Part shown: piece after piece, positions 49,186-58,738 of the stretch
How positions within the stretch are numbered: the first letter of the stretch is position 1
Layout of the letters: every line of letters begins with the position of its first letter
Assembly: GCA_023460055.1 (NCBI GenBank)
Contig: JAEWRJ010000046.1
Location: forward strand, 1-64,000
DNA: 64,000 bases
DNA from: Bacillota bacterium
GTDB taxonomy: Bacteria; Bacillota; Clostridia; Christensenellales; Aristaeellaceae
Direction: 5' to 3'
Notes under the pieces: generated by a model
Database searches by the model: none
What the model was told of the DNA's origin: nothing
The model's input: only the letters and a program-made list of their open reading frames with translations
Made by a program: the position numbers and the translations under genes

Positions 49186-51627
49186 ATGGCAGTCAAGAAA
49201 AGCGAACTCTACAGCAGCTTATGGGCAAGCTGCGACAGCTTACGCGGCGGCATGGACAGCTCACAGTATAAGGACTATATTTTAACTCTTTTATTCGTCA
49301 AATATGTGTCGGACAAATTCAAAGGCGCTGTATATGGCACTATCAAGGTGCCAGAGGGCGGTAGTTTTGACGATATGCTGGCGCTCATCGGGAATAAAAA
49401 CATCGGCGAGGAGATGGACAAGATCATCGCCCGCCTTGCTGAAGCCAATGACCTCCGAGGGGTCATCGACAACGCGCACTTTAACGATGAGGATAAGCTG
49501 GGCAAAGGCAAGGAAATGGTGGATAAGCTCAGTGAGCTGCTCAGCATCTTCCGCGACCAGATGCCTGACTTTTCAAAGAACCGCGTCGACGGCGATGACA
49601 TCATCGGCGACGCTTATGAGTACCTGATGCGGAACTTTGCCACAGAAAGCGGCAAGAGCAAGGGGCAGTTTTATACCCCCGCCGAGGTATCCCGCATTCT
49701 GGCAAAAGTTGTTGGCATAGAAAACGCCGGCAATAATGATATCACACTGTATGATCCTGCCTGCGGGTCCGGTTCTCTGCTTATCCGGGCTGCGGAAGCT
49801 GCGCCTGCTCATGTTGCCATATACGGGCAGGAAAAAGAAAGCACGACCGCGGGACTTGCCCGCATGAACCTCGTTTTACACAACAGGGCATCAGCCGAGA
49901 TCAAGGGCGGCTACAGCACCTTTTCTGATCCGCAGTATATGAACCTGAACGATGACAGCGTTTTGCGGACGTTTGACTATGCCGTGGTCAATCCCCCATT
50001 CTCGGATAAGAACTGGACGCATGGTTTGAAGGAGTACGGACGCTTCGACGGCTATGGCGACCGCCCCCCGCAGAAAAATGGTGACTTCGCCTGGCTGCTC
50101 CACATCATCAAGTCCCTCAAGCGTAACGGCAAGGCGGCGGTCATTCTGCCGCACGGGGTGCTCTTTCGCGGAAACGCGGAGGCCTCGATACGTCAAGCGC
50201 TCATAGATCGCGGCCTCATCAAAGGCATCATCGGCTTACCCGCTAATCTCTTTTATGGCACAGGCATCCCCGCATGCGTTATCGTGATCGATAAGGAAAA
50301 TGCTGATGAGCGGGATGGCATCTTTATGATCGACGCCAGCCGCGATTTTATCAAGGATGGCAACAAGAACCGCCTGCGCGAGCGAGACGTCTACAAGATA
50401 ACCACGGTGTTCAACCAGCAGATGGAGCTGCCAAAGTATTCACGCTTTGTACCCAACAGCGAGGTCATGGAAAAGAATGCCTACAACCTCAACATCCCCC
50501 GCTATATTGACAGCGGTGCGGCAGAGGATTTGCAAAATATTGACGGACACTTGAACGGCGGTATACCTGCCGCGGATGTGGATAGCCTCTCTCGCTACTG
50601 GGATAGCTTCCCCAACCTGCGGGCGAAACTCTTCCGGGATTTCCGCGAGGGATTTGTTACCCTGGCCGTAGAGAAGGACAAGGTAGGCGATACCATCTTT
50701 GGTGACACGGAATTCTCCGCCTACGCCGATACCGTGGAAGCTTCCATTGACAGATGGAAGGCCGGCGTAGATGGCAAACTAAGAACCATCAGCGAATTGA
50801 CCAAGCCGAAGCTGCTGATTGCCGACATCGCGGAGGAGATCCTGATATACTTTGAGCCGGTGACTCTCATCGACAAGTATGACGCCTATGAGGTGCTGCT
50901 TTCCTACTGGAATGAGACGATGTCCGATGATGTGTATATCCTTGTCCAGGACGGATACAAAGCGATCCGGGATATCGATGTGTTTTACAAAGATGCGGAC
51001 AATAAGAAAACGGGTGTGAAAACGCAAAAGGAAACCGGCTGGGAAGGAAAGCTCTTGCCCAAAGCACTTGTAATCGAGATGTTCTTTGCCTCCGATCAAA
51101 AGGCTATCGATGACATGGAAACCGTTATTGCAGGGACTCAGGCTAACATTGATGAAATGATAGACAGCGCTGAAGAGGATACAGTCATTTATGATATGTT
51201 GTTAAATGAGGATGGGAATATCGACAAAACCGGTTATAAAAAGAAGTTGAAAGACAAGCTGAAAGACAAGGAACTGGAGGCGGACGACAAGGCTGTGCTG
51301 ACCGCTTTACAAACCTTGGTGACAAGGGTGGATGAGGGCAGCAGGGTTTTGAAAGACCTGAGAGCCGCCCTCGACAGGAAAACCAGAGATCAGTACGCCA
51401 AACTATCCGACGACCAGTGTATGGATCTGTTATTGAATCACAAGTGGTACAGCACGATCATCAGCGGCATCTATGCCCTTTATGCAGCGGTAAGCCACCG
51501 CATCGCTGACCGCGTCAGTGAACTCAGCGAGCGGTATGAGCACACCCTGCTCGACCTCGAAGCCGAGACCATGCTGCTCGAAGACAAGGTAAAATCTCAT
51601 TTGGAGAGGATGGGGTTTGAATGGTAA
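49186..51627 (+). CDS. hsdM: Type I restriction-modification methyltransferase subunit
   Basis: Modification subunit, 813 aa, longer than the usual 500-550. An N-terminal helical domain (LYSSLWASCDSLRGGMDSSQ) is followed by the methyltransferase: SAM motif DPACGSGSLLIRAAE (near residue 191) and catalytic NPPFSDKNW (near 269). The C-terminal extension (about 450-813) is rich in helices and lysine-rich coiled-coil-like sequence (KKKLKDKLKDKELEADDK), as in the long HsdM subfamily. AAGGGGAT precedes the ATG. It overlaps hsdS by seven bases. With HsdS and HsdR it methylates host sites and cuts unmodified invading DNA. Confidence 0.95.
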   Translation: MAVKKSELYSSLWASCDSLRGGMDSSQYKDYILTLLFVKYVSDKFKGAVYGTIKVPEGGSFDDMLALIGNKNIGEEMDKIIARLAEANDLRGVIDNAHFNDEDKLGKGKEMVDKLSELLSIFRDQMPDFSKNRVDGDDIIGDAYEYLMRNFATESGKSKGQFYTPAEVSRILAKVVGIENAGNNDITLYDPACGSGSLLIRAAEAAPAHVAIYGQEKESTTAGLARMNLVLHNRASAEIKGGYSTFSDPQYMNLNDDSVLRTFDYAVVNPPFSDKNWTHGLKEYGRFDGYGDRPPQKNGDFAWLLHIIKSLKRNGKAAVILPHGVLFRGNAEASIRQALIDRGLIKGIIGLPANLFYGTGIPACVIVIDKENADERDGIFMIDASRDFIKDGNKNRLRERDVYKITTVFNQQMELPKYSRFVPNSEVMEKNAYNLNIPRYIDSGAAEDLQNIDGHLNGGIPAADVDSLSRYWDSFPNLRAKLFRDFREGFVTLAVEKDKVGDTIFGDTEFSAYADTVEASIDRWKAGVDGKLRTISELTKPKLLIADIAEEILIYFEPVTLIDKYDAYEVLLSYWNETMSDDVYILVQDGYKAIRDIDVFYKDADNKKTGVKTQKETGWEGKLLPKALVIEMFFASDQKAIDDMETVIAGTQANIDEMIDSAEEDTVIYDMLLNEDGNIDKTGYKKKLKDKLKDKELEADDKAVLTALQTLVTRVDEGSRVLKDLRAALDRKTRDQYAKLSDDQCMDLLLNHKWYSTIISGIYALYAAVSHRIADRVSELSERYEHTLLDLEAETMLLEDKVKSHLERMGFEW

Positions 51628-52853
51628 GTGGATGGACGTTGAATCAATGGGAGGATGTTCTTACAGGTTTTACGAGTGGTGCTACACCTTATCGCGGCAG
51701 ACCTGATTATTACAAAGGTACAATTAGGTGGGTTTCGAGCGGAGAGCTAAACTACAGACTAATTTTTGATACCAACGAGCATATCTCACTACAAGCGCTA
51801 AGCGATGCATCCTTGACATTACATTCAGCTGGGACGTTCTTAATGGCGATTACGGGATTAGAAGCTGCCGGTACACGTGGAAGCTGCGCATTACTTGCTG
51901 AAGATTCAACCACCAATCAGTCATGCATGGCTATATATGGCAGTGACAAGATTGATATCCGCTATTTGTATCACTATTATGTGCACTATGGGGATAGGCT
52001 TGCCTTTCAATACTGTCAAGGAACAAAACAACAGAGCTATACTGCTAAGATAGTAAAAAAATTGCCCATATACTATCCGGAATCACTATCTGAACAACAT
52101 CACATAATTGAAGCTCTTTCGGACACAGACGCTTTGCTTATCGCGATGGAGAAGCTCATCGCCAAGAAACGCGCCATCAAGCAAGGCGCGATGCAGGAAC
52201 TGCTCACAGGCAAGAGGCGGCTGCCAGGATTTAGTGGGGAGATCTTAGAAAAGGAACTCGAGCCTTTATGTGAAACCTTTTGTGACGGAGACTGGATTGA
52301 GGCAAAAGACCAAAGTGAGGAAGGGATTCGCCTAATACAAACCGGAAATATTGGTAACGGAAAATACCTTGATAAATCTGATAAAAAGAGGTTTGTTTCT
52401 GAAAGCACCTTTATTCGATTAAAATGCACAGAGATTCTTCCGAATGATATACTTGTGTCTAGATTACCTGATCCAGCAGGACGTGCCTGTCTTATTCCTG
52501 CAGGACATGAAAAGGCGATTACAGCTGTGGATTGCACAATTATTAGACCCCATAGTTACAACCCAGTTTTGTTCGTAATGTATTCTCAAACAGCGGAGTA
52601 TCAACGGCAGATTAACCTATTTCTAGCTGGATCAACGCGACAAAGAATCAGCAGAAGAGAATTAGGAAAAGTGAAAGTACCATATTTCGATCAAGAAGAG
52701 CAAGTTGCTATAGCTAGTGTCCTCACAGATATGGACGCGGAGATCGACAAACTGACAACAAAGCTAGAAAAACTTCGTCACATCAAGCAAGGGATGATGA
52801 ATGAATTGCTGACGGGGCGAATACGCTTGACAGATCAGGAGCAGGTTTCTTAA
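51621..52853 (+). CDS. hsdS: Type I restriction-modification specificity subunit
   Basis: DNA-recognition subunit, 410 aa, with two target-recognition domains (residues about 1-170 and 200-370), each closed by a conserved helix: KKRAIKQGAMQELLTGKRRL and LRHIKQGMMNELLTGRIRL. These helices act as the ruler between the two half-sites. The recognised DNA sequence cannot be deduced. It begins inside the end of hsdM, and is followed after about 200 bp by hsdR. Its codon use is more AT-rich than hsdM, common for exchangeable specificity subunits. Confidence 0.94.
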   Translation: MVSGWTLNQWEDVLTGFTSGATPYRGRPDYYKGTIRWVSSGELNYRLIFDTNEHISLQALSDASLTLHSAGTFLMAITGLEAAGTRGSCALLAEDSTTNQSCMAIYGSDKIDIRYLYHYYVHYGDRLAFQYCQGTKQQSYTAKIVKKLPIYYPESLSEQHHIIEALSDTDALLIAMEKLIAKKRAIKQGAMQELLTGKRRLPGFSGEILEKELEPLCETFCDGDWIEAKDQSEEGIRLIQTGNIGNGKYLDKSDKKRFVSESTFIRLKCTEILPNDILVSRLPDPAGRACLIPAGHEKAITAVDCTIIRPHSYNPVLFVMYSQTAEYQRQINLFLAGSTRQRISRRELGKVKVPYFDQEEQVAIASVLTDMDAEIDKLTTKLEKLRHIKQGMMNELLTGRIRLTDQEQVS

Positions 52854-53055
52854 GCATAGCATTCGCTGTAATACCTGATTTTACTGACCGAAATAAACTA
52901 CAGTGATATAGCCGGAACTAAGCCGGCAGAAATTATTGGGAGTTCCGCCTAGAAGCAAACAGCATGATAACCGCCGGACCGACCGTGACCATCCCGAAAG
53001 TAAGATCGAAACAGGCTTACAATCCTGAACCCGCCTGATAAGGAGAATGCTGACG

Positions 53056-56000
53056 ATGCCGAACATCAACGAAGCCGAGCGCATAGCACAAAGACGTGTC
53101 CTTAACATGTTTTGCCCGCAACACAACAGGCATGGCGTGCAAACCTCTTTTGAGTCAATTCTTGCGGATGAATCCGCGCCGAATTATGGCAGACAGGCAA
53201 TGGCTTCACTTGATTATGCCTATTACGGCAGCCTGCACGGGCAGGTCAACACAAACATCATGGATGAACGCCTGACTGCCTGGCTTACCTCACCCAAGGG
53301 CGGAGGCCATAGCCGCGCGATAGCCGATAAAGCAGTCAGCGAGCTGACCAAGGCGGCGGGCAATCTGCAGCAGGGCCTGTACAAGGCGAATCAGACAGTT
53401 TACTCGCTGCTCAAATACGGCGCCAAGGTGCATGAAAACCCCGGCGAACCCGACAAAACGGTCTATTTTATTAACTGGGGGTGTTCCCTCAACAACGATT
53501 TTGCCGTTGCCGAAGAAGTGACGATCAACTCGGGCAGCGAACGCCGCCCCGATATCGTGGTGTATGTCAACGGCATCGCCCTCGCGGTGATCGAGCTGAA
53601 GAAATCCACTGTTTCGGTATCGCAGGGCATACGGCAGAACCTCTCCAACCAGAGCGAGCAGTTCAACAAGCCTTTCTTCACCACCATCCAGTTCGTGATG
53701 GCGGGCAATACGGCCGAGGGGCTACGATACGGCACAATAGAAACACCGGAAAAGTATTACCTTGAATGGAAAAACGACTTGGTCAATACCGCGGCGCAGC
53801 CGCAGGATGAAACATCCCTTGATATTCTAGAAAAGTGCAAAAGCCTGCCCGACAAACTGGATCGGCAGCTGTACAGCATGTTCCATAAGCGGCGTTTTCT
53901 TGACCTCATCCACAACTTCATTGTTTTTGATAAGGGCATCAAGAAGGTTTGCCGCCACAACCAGTTTTTCGGCATTAAGAAAGCCCAGGTGAAGCTGGGC
54001 AGACGGCAGGGCGGCATTATCTGGCATACCCAGGGCAGCGGCAAGACGCTGACCATGGTGTGGCTCTCCAAATGGATACTGGCAGGCAATCCGCAGTCCC
54101 GCGTTCTCATCATCACCGACCGTGATGAACTCGACGAACAGATGGAAAAGGTCTATCTGGGCGTTGATGAGCAGGTCTACCGCACCAGATCCTGTGACGA
54201 CCTTGTTAAGCGGCTGGACGCGACCGAGAAAAGGCTGATCTGCTCCCTGATCCATAAATTCGGCATCCGCTCCAATACGGAATACACCGAAGCCCAGGCA
54301 AAAAAGTCCGCTGAGCAGTTTATCCGCGAATTGAAAGACGCCTTGCCTTCAGGTTTTCAGGCGAAGGGTGACTTTTTTGTTTTTGTGGATGAATGCCATA
54401 GAACCCAGAGCGGCCTGCTCCACGAAGCTATGAAGGAAATATTGCCAAACGCCATCTTCATTGGGTTCACGGGTACACCCTTGCTGGTCAAAGACAAGAA
54501 AAAGAGCATCGAGGTATTCTCACCGGGATATATCCATACCTATAAATACGATGAAGCCGTCGCCGACGGCGTTGTCCTTGACTTGCGATACGAAGCCCGC
54601 GACATTGAACAGGTCATCACCAATCAAGCAAAGATTGACCAGTATTTCGACGTCAAGACACGCGGGCTCAATGATGCCGCGAAAGCAAAACTAAAATCCA
54701 AATGGGGCAATATGCAGACGGTGTACAGTTCCCTCAAGCGGCTTGAAGTGATCGCGGAGGACGTTATCGCCGATTTTGACATCAAAAACCGCCTTGCTGA
54801 CGGCAACGGGAATGCTATGCTCGTGGCAGAAAGCATCTACTCCGCCTGCAAGTACTACGAAGTGTTCCAGTCCCGAGGGTTCAGGCAATGCGCCATTGTC
54901 ACGTCATTCTTGCCGCTGGCCGGTAACCTTCGCACAGAAGCGGAGGACGCGGAGGAGTTTAAAAAATATGAGGTCTACACGCAGATGCTCAACGGGCAGA
55001 GCGCGGAAGACTTTGAAGCCGAAGCAAAGCGCAAGTTTATTGAGGAGCCGGCGCAGATGAAGCTGCTGATCGTGGTAGATAAGCTGCTGACAGGTTTTGA
55101 CGCCCCGCCCTGTACCTACCTGTATATCGATAAATCCATGCGCGACCACGGGCTTTTTCAAGCAATCTGCCGCGTCAACCGTCTGGATGGCGAAGAGAAG
55201 GATTTCGGCTATATCGTGGACTATAAGCAGCTGTTCGGTGACCTGGCGAACGCGCTCAATAAATACACGTCCGGCGCATTTGAGGGCTATGCAGCTGAAG
55301 ATATCGAGGGATTGATCAAAAACCGCCTCGACGAAGCAAAGAAATACCTCGATACAACGCTTGAGGAGCTTGAAGACCTATGCGGAGGGGTTCCCGCCCC
55401 GCGCTCTGAGATTGATTATATCCATTACTTCTGCGGCGCGGATGGTGTGGGGGGCATCGACGACGAATCCTGCTCACGCAGCCGCGAAAAGCTGTACAAG
55501 CTTGTGAACCGCCTTATCCGCGCCTATACAGAGATAAAGGGTGAAATGGCAGAGGCTGGATACAGCTCCGCCGAGCAGGCCGAAATAGACGCCAAGGTTG
55601 TATTCTACGCCGCGCTGAAAGAGACCATCAGCCATGCCAGCGGTGATTTTATCGACCTGAAGTCTTATGAGGCGGATATGCGCCGCCTGATCGATACCTA
55701 TATCAAGGCTGAAGACAGCCGGAAACTCGGCGCGTTTGACAACTTCACACTGCTGGATTTTATTATTGCAAAAGGTGAGCAGCTTGGCGGCAGCAGCAAA
55801 GAAGCGGCAGCAGAAGCGATTGAAAACAATATCCGCAAGAAGATTGTTGAGAAGATACTCGTCAACCCGAAGTATTATGAGAAGATGTCAGTCATCCTCG
55901 ATGAGCTGATCAAGGCCAGGCGCGAAGGCGCGATCGCTTATGAGAAGATGCTGGAACAGTACATTGAGCAGGTCAACAATGTTATGCACCCGGAGGACAA

Positions 56001-56241
56001 CCCACGCTATCCTCAGAGCATACGGCACAGCGCGGCGATGCGGGCATTTTTTGATAACTGCGGTGAGGATGAGGCTTTGGCAATTGCCATTGATCGAGCA
56101 GTACGCAGAAGCAAACAGGCTGATTTCCGGCACAATATATTTAAGGTCAGGGGCATCAAGGCAGCTTTGTTTGAGGTGCTGGGTAATGAAGAAGAAGTCG
56201 AACGCGTTTTCACTATTGTTGTGGAGCAGGAAGAGTATTAA
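53056..56241 (+). CDS. hsdR: Type I restriction endonuclease subunit R
   Basis: Motor and nuclease subunit, 1061 aa. The N-terminal nuclease has the PD-(D/E)XK pattern RRPDIVVYVNGIALAVIELK (residues about 165-182). The SF2 translocase follows: WHTQGSGKTLTMVWL (motif I, near 326), VDECHRTQSG (motif II, DEAD-like), FTGTPLL (motif III) and later ICRVNR (motif VI). ATG 53056 is preferred over ATG 53047 on spacing from AGGAG. The 200-bp gap after hsdS holds only an AGCCGG/CCGGC hairpin near 52913. Confidence 0.95.
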   Translation: MPNINEAERIAQRRVLNMFCPQHNRHGVQTSFESILADESAPNYGRQAMASLDYAYYGSLHGQVNTNIMDERLTAWLTSPKGGGHSRAIADKAVSELTKAAGNLQQGLYKANQTVYSLLKYGAKVHENPGEPDKTVYFINWGCSLNNDFAVAEEVTINSGSERRPDIVVYVNGIALAVIELKKSTVSVSQGIRQNLSNQSEQFNKPFFTTIQFVMAGNTAEGLRYGTIETPEKYYLEWKNDLVNTAAQPQDETSLDILEKCKSLPDKLDRQLYSMFHKRRFLDLIHNFIVFDKGIKKVCRHNQFFGIKKAQVKLGRRQGGIIWHTQGSGKTLTMVWLSKWILAGNPQSRVLIITDRDELDEQMEKVYLGVDEQVYRTRSCDDLVKRLDATEKRLICSLIHKFGIRSNTEYTEAQAKKSAEQFIRELKDALPSGFQAKGDFFVFVDECHRTQSGLLHEAMKEILPNAIFIGFTGTPLLVKDKKKSIEVFSPGYIHTYKYDEAVADGVVLDLRYEARDIEQVITNQAKIDQYFDVKTRGLNDAAKAKLKSKWGNMQTVYSSLKRLEVIAEDVIADFDIKNRLADGNGNAMLVAESIYSACKYYEVFQSRGFRQCAIVTSFLPLAGNLRTEAEDAEEFKKYEVYTQMLNGQSAEDFEAEAKRKFIEEPAQMKLLIVVDKLLTGFDAPPCTYLYIDKSMRDHGLFQAICRVNRLDGEEKDFGYIVDYKQLFGDLANALNKYTSGAFEGYAAEDIEGLIKNRLDEAKKYLDTTLEELEDLCGGVPAPRSEIDYIHYFCGADGVGGIDDESCSRSREKLYKLVNRLIRAYTEIKGEMAEAGYSSAEQAEIDAKVVFYAALKETISHASGDFIDLKSYEADMRRLIDTYIKAEDSRKLGAFDNFTLLDFIIAKGEQLGGSSKEAAAEAIENNIRKKIVEKILVNPKYYEKMSVILDELIKARREGAIAYEKMLEQYIEQVNNVMHPEDNPRYPQSIRHSAAMRAFFDNCGEDEALAIAIDRAVRRSKQADFRHNIFKVRGIKAALFEVLGNEEEVERVFTIVVEQEEY

Positions 56242-56244
56242 GCG

Positions 56245-56940
56245 ATGCTGATCATATCGGGCATACCCATAGAGGTATGCAAAAAGAGTATTAAGAATAT
56301 GCACCTCTATGTCAAGCCGCCAAACGGCTTTGTTACGGTATCCGTTCCGCTTGCGATGAGCGATGAGGCGATAGAGAGGTTCGTGCGGACAAAGATAAGC
56401 TGGATTAAGAAGCAGGTTGCCAAATTCGACAACCAGCTGCGCCAGTCACAGCGGGAATATGTAACCGGCGAAGCCCTGTATGTATGGGGAAAGCAATATT
56501 ATCTTCAAGTAGAATACGGCATCAGGAACTCGCTGACGCTGTCGGGCGGCAAGGCCGTTCTGACTGTCCGCAGAGAAAGCACCGCTGCGCAACGCGAGAA
56601 CTATGTCCGCGAATGGTATAGGGATCTGCTGAAGGCGGAGATCGAGCGATTGCTTCCCAAGTGGGAGAAGATAACAGGCCTGAAAGCCGCAGGCTGGCAG
56701 ACCAAGTATATGACCACCCGCTGGGGGACCTGCAACACCAAGACGGGTAAGATATGGATTAACTTGCAATTGGCAAAGAAGACAACTGAGTGCTTGGAGT
56801 ATATCATCCTTCACGAGCTGATCCATTTAGTCGAGAAGAACCACAATGAGCGTTTTGTTGCGCTGATGGATCATTATATGCCGATGTGGAGGGAAATCAG
56901 GGCAAAGCTGAATGGGCAAACATTGGATTATATGGAATGA
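56245..56940 (+). CDS. YgjP-like (DUF45) metallopeptidase
   Basis: A 231-aa predicted zinc protease. The zinc motif is LHELIHLVEKNHNERF (His190-Glu191, His194, near residues 189-204), and the preceding KYMTTRWGTCNTKTGKIWIN segment is diagnostic of YgjP/DUF45 proteins. It begins four bases after the hsdR stop. Genes of this family often accompany type I restriction operons, where they may process a subunit; that role is not established. A terminator-like stem follows at 57125. Confidence 0.9.
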   Translation: MLIISGIPIEVCKKSIKNMHLYVKPPNGFVTVSVPLAMSDEAIERFVRTKISWIKKQVAKFDNQLRQSQREYVTGEALYVWGKQYYLQVEYGIRNSLTLSGGKAVLTVRRESTAAQRENYVREWYRDLLKAEIERLLPKWEKITGLKAAGWQTKYMTTRWGTCNTKTGKIWINLQLAKKTTECLEYIILHELIHLVEKNHNERFVALMDHYMPMWREIRAKLNGQTLDYME

Positions 56941-57002
56941 AAGCAGGTTGCTGTAAGAAACGGTTGTGAAGCAGACGGCATCACTTATAATGGCATGACT
57001 AA

Positions 57003-57060
57003 CCCTCTCCGTTCTCCTCTACACCTCCGTGCCCTCCGCAGAAACGTACCCCCCGCCCCT
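57003..57060. repeat. CTCTCCG / CTCCGTG-type repeat
   Basis: CCCTCTCCGTTCTCCTCTAC ... CCCTCCGCAGAAACGTA, related to units near 40340 and 41510. It marks the right end of the restriction locus. Confidence 0.45.
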
Positions 57061-57124
57061 CCCCGCCCCCTTGAGTTCCCTCACCAAACTATGTTAAGAT
57101 ACGGACAATCCATGGAAGGAAGGT

Positions 57125-57146
57125 CCGTGCCGATGCACGGCTTTTA
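57125..57146 (+). terminator. Hairpin with T run
   Basis: CCGTGC-CGAT-GCACGG-CTTTTA. Located between the metallopeptidase and the DUF2087 gene. It could end the restriction operon or act as a leader attenuator for the next operon, since an AAGGCC/GGCCTT pair follows it. Confidence 0.6.
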
Positions 57147-57227
57147 TTCACGTGTCAACCGATACAAAGGCCGGGGGCATATCAGCATCAGGCCTTATGG
57201 ACGGGAAACCGCTCGGGGGTAAATGAC

Positions 57228-57563
57228 ATGTCCAATACGATCAAGATCAGCCAGTTCCTTGACGATGAGGGGAGGGTCATCCAGCTCCCCAAGAAGCAAA
57301 CTGTCAAGCGCGCTGTTCTCGCCTACCTGGCGGGGAAGTTTGACCTGGATACCGATTACACGGAGAAGCAGGTCAACGCCCTCTGCAACAGCTGGCATAC
57401 CTTTGGCGACCCTTGCTTTATCCGGCGTGAGCTGGTGGATAACGGATTGCTGGATCGGGAAAACGATTGTTCCCGGTACTGGCGCGTGGCAGAAGAGAAC
57501 AACACCATAGAAACAAACGCCGGCGGCGATGGGGCAGAGGGCGTTGATGGAGGGTCCATATGA
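57228..57563 (+). CDS. DUF2087 domain protein
   Basis: A 111-aa protein. Residues 8-90 match DUF2087: FLDDEGRVIQLPKKQTVKRA, LAYLAGKFDLDTDYTEKQVN and RRELVDNGLLDRENDCSRYW. In Firmicutes this domain is often attached to, or next to, transcription factors and is thought to bind DNA or a partner protein. The tail is glycine-rich and without structure. Its last four bases overlap the aldo/keto reductase start, so the two are coupled. GGGGGTAAATGAC precedes the ATG. Confidence 0.85.
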   Translation: MSNTIKISQFLDDEGRVIQLPKKQTVKRAVLAYLAGKFDLDTDYTEKQVNALCNSWHTFGDPCFIRRELVDNGLLDRENDCSRYWRVAEENNTIETNAGGDGAEGVDGGSI

Positions 57564-58738
57564 AATACCGCGGGTTTGGCAGGACGGGGATCGAAGTGAG
57601 CGAGATCGGCATGGGGCTTGAGCACCTGCTGGATAAGGACGAGCAGACCGTGATCGATACGGTCAGGGCCGCGATAGACGGCGGGGTGACCTACTTTGAC
57701 TGCCATCCGGGCCACGATTATGACCAGCGGCCGGACCCGGGCCGATATCAGGGCTACCAAATGCTGGGGAAGGCCCTGGCCGGCCTGCGCGACAGGGTGA
57801 CGATATCCTATATCGCGTCGTGCAATGAGCGCGGCGCCGATATCGCCCCGGTGTGCTTTGAGGGCTACCTGAGGGCGCTGGGCACCGATCATACCGATGT
57901 GTTTATCATCCAGTTCTGCGACAAGCTGAAGGAGTATGCCGATATCACCGGCGAAAACGGCCTGCTGGCCTACGCCCAGCGGATGCGCGCCGAGGGGAAG
58001 GCGCGGTATATCGGCATCAGCACCCACAGCATGGATATCGCGATGCGGGCGATCCACAGCGGCGCATTTGATATGCTGATGTTTCCGGTGAATCCGGCCT
58101 TTGACGTGCTGAGCGATGAACAGGAATACAATGAGGACTATATCGGCAACCTGTGGGACAGGGCCTATGAATACAAGGCGGATGGCAATGGCCGGCTGCC
58201 GCGCAAGAGCGTGTACAGCGCCTGTGCACAGCGCGGCGTGGCCCTGGTCGCGATGAAGCCCTTCGCGGGCGGCTTTATGTTCGGCGCTGATAAGGACGCG
58301 GGCTTTACGCCGGTCAGCCTGATGGGCTACGCGCTGGCCCAGCCCGGCCTTTCAACCGTTGTGCCGGGCTGCGAAAGCCCGGACCAGATCCGCGATATCC
58401 TCAGATACCACACCTGCACAGACGAGGAGCGCGACTACAGCGGCGCGATCGCCAAGTCGAGGTGGCGGGTCATGGGGAACTGCCTGTACTGCAACCATTG
58501 CCTGCCCTGCCCCGCCGGCATCAACATCGGCCAGGTCAATAAGCTGCAAAACAGCCTGGAGGGCGGCATGCCGGCGGATCGGCTCGGTGTGCCGGGGGCA
58601 TACGCGGCGCTGCCGGTAAAGGCCTCCGCCTGCATCCGCTGCGGCATCTGCGAGACCCGCTGCCCCTTCGACGTGCCGGTGATGGCGATGATGGCGAAGG
58701 CTGAACGGGTGTTTGAGGATCACATCAATATCAGCTGA
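57560..58738 (+). CDS. Aldo/keto reductase with ferredoxin-like C-terminus
   Basis: A 392-aa cytosolic oxidoreductase. The first 290 residues are an aldo/keto reductase barrel (KYRGFGRTGIEVSEIGMGLE, GGVTYFDCHPGHDY, FVKPFAGG-type VAMKPFAGG). The C-terminal 90 residues hold two cluster motifs, CLYCNHCLPCP and CIRCGICETRCPF, as in the family of AKRs that carry [4Fe-4S] clusters in anaerobes. The usual catalytic Tyr (DTAxxYG) is replaced in this subgroup by the FDCHPGHDYD region. Substrate unknown. GGAGGGTCC precedes the ATG. Its 3' end overlaps the convergent phosphotransferase gene by 19 bp. Confidence 0.9.
   Translation: MKYRGFGRTGIEVSEIGMGLEHLLDKDEQTVIDTVRAAIDGGVTYFDCHPGHDYDQRPDPGRYQGYQMLGKALAGLRDRVTISYIASCNERGADIAPVCFEGYLRALGTDHTDVFIIQFCDKLKEYADITGENGLLAYAQRMRAEGKARYIGISTHSMDIAMRAIHSGAFDMLMFPVNPAFDVLSDEQEYNEDYIGNLWDRAYEYKADGNGRLPRKSVYSACAQRGVALVAMKPFAGGFMFGADKDAGFTPVSLMGYALAQPGLSTVVPGCESPDQIRDILRYHTCTDEERDYSGAIAKSRWRVMGNCLYCNHCLPCPAGINIGQVNKLQNSLEGGMPADRLGVPGAYAALPVKASACIRCGICETRCPFDVPVMAMMAKAERVFEDHINIS

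Noticed and set aside
57101..57220. Small frame of about 40 residues upstream of the DUF2087 gene
   Set aside because: It spans a terminator-like hairpin and lacks a good ribosome site; a leader RNA is more likely.
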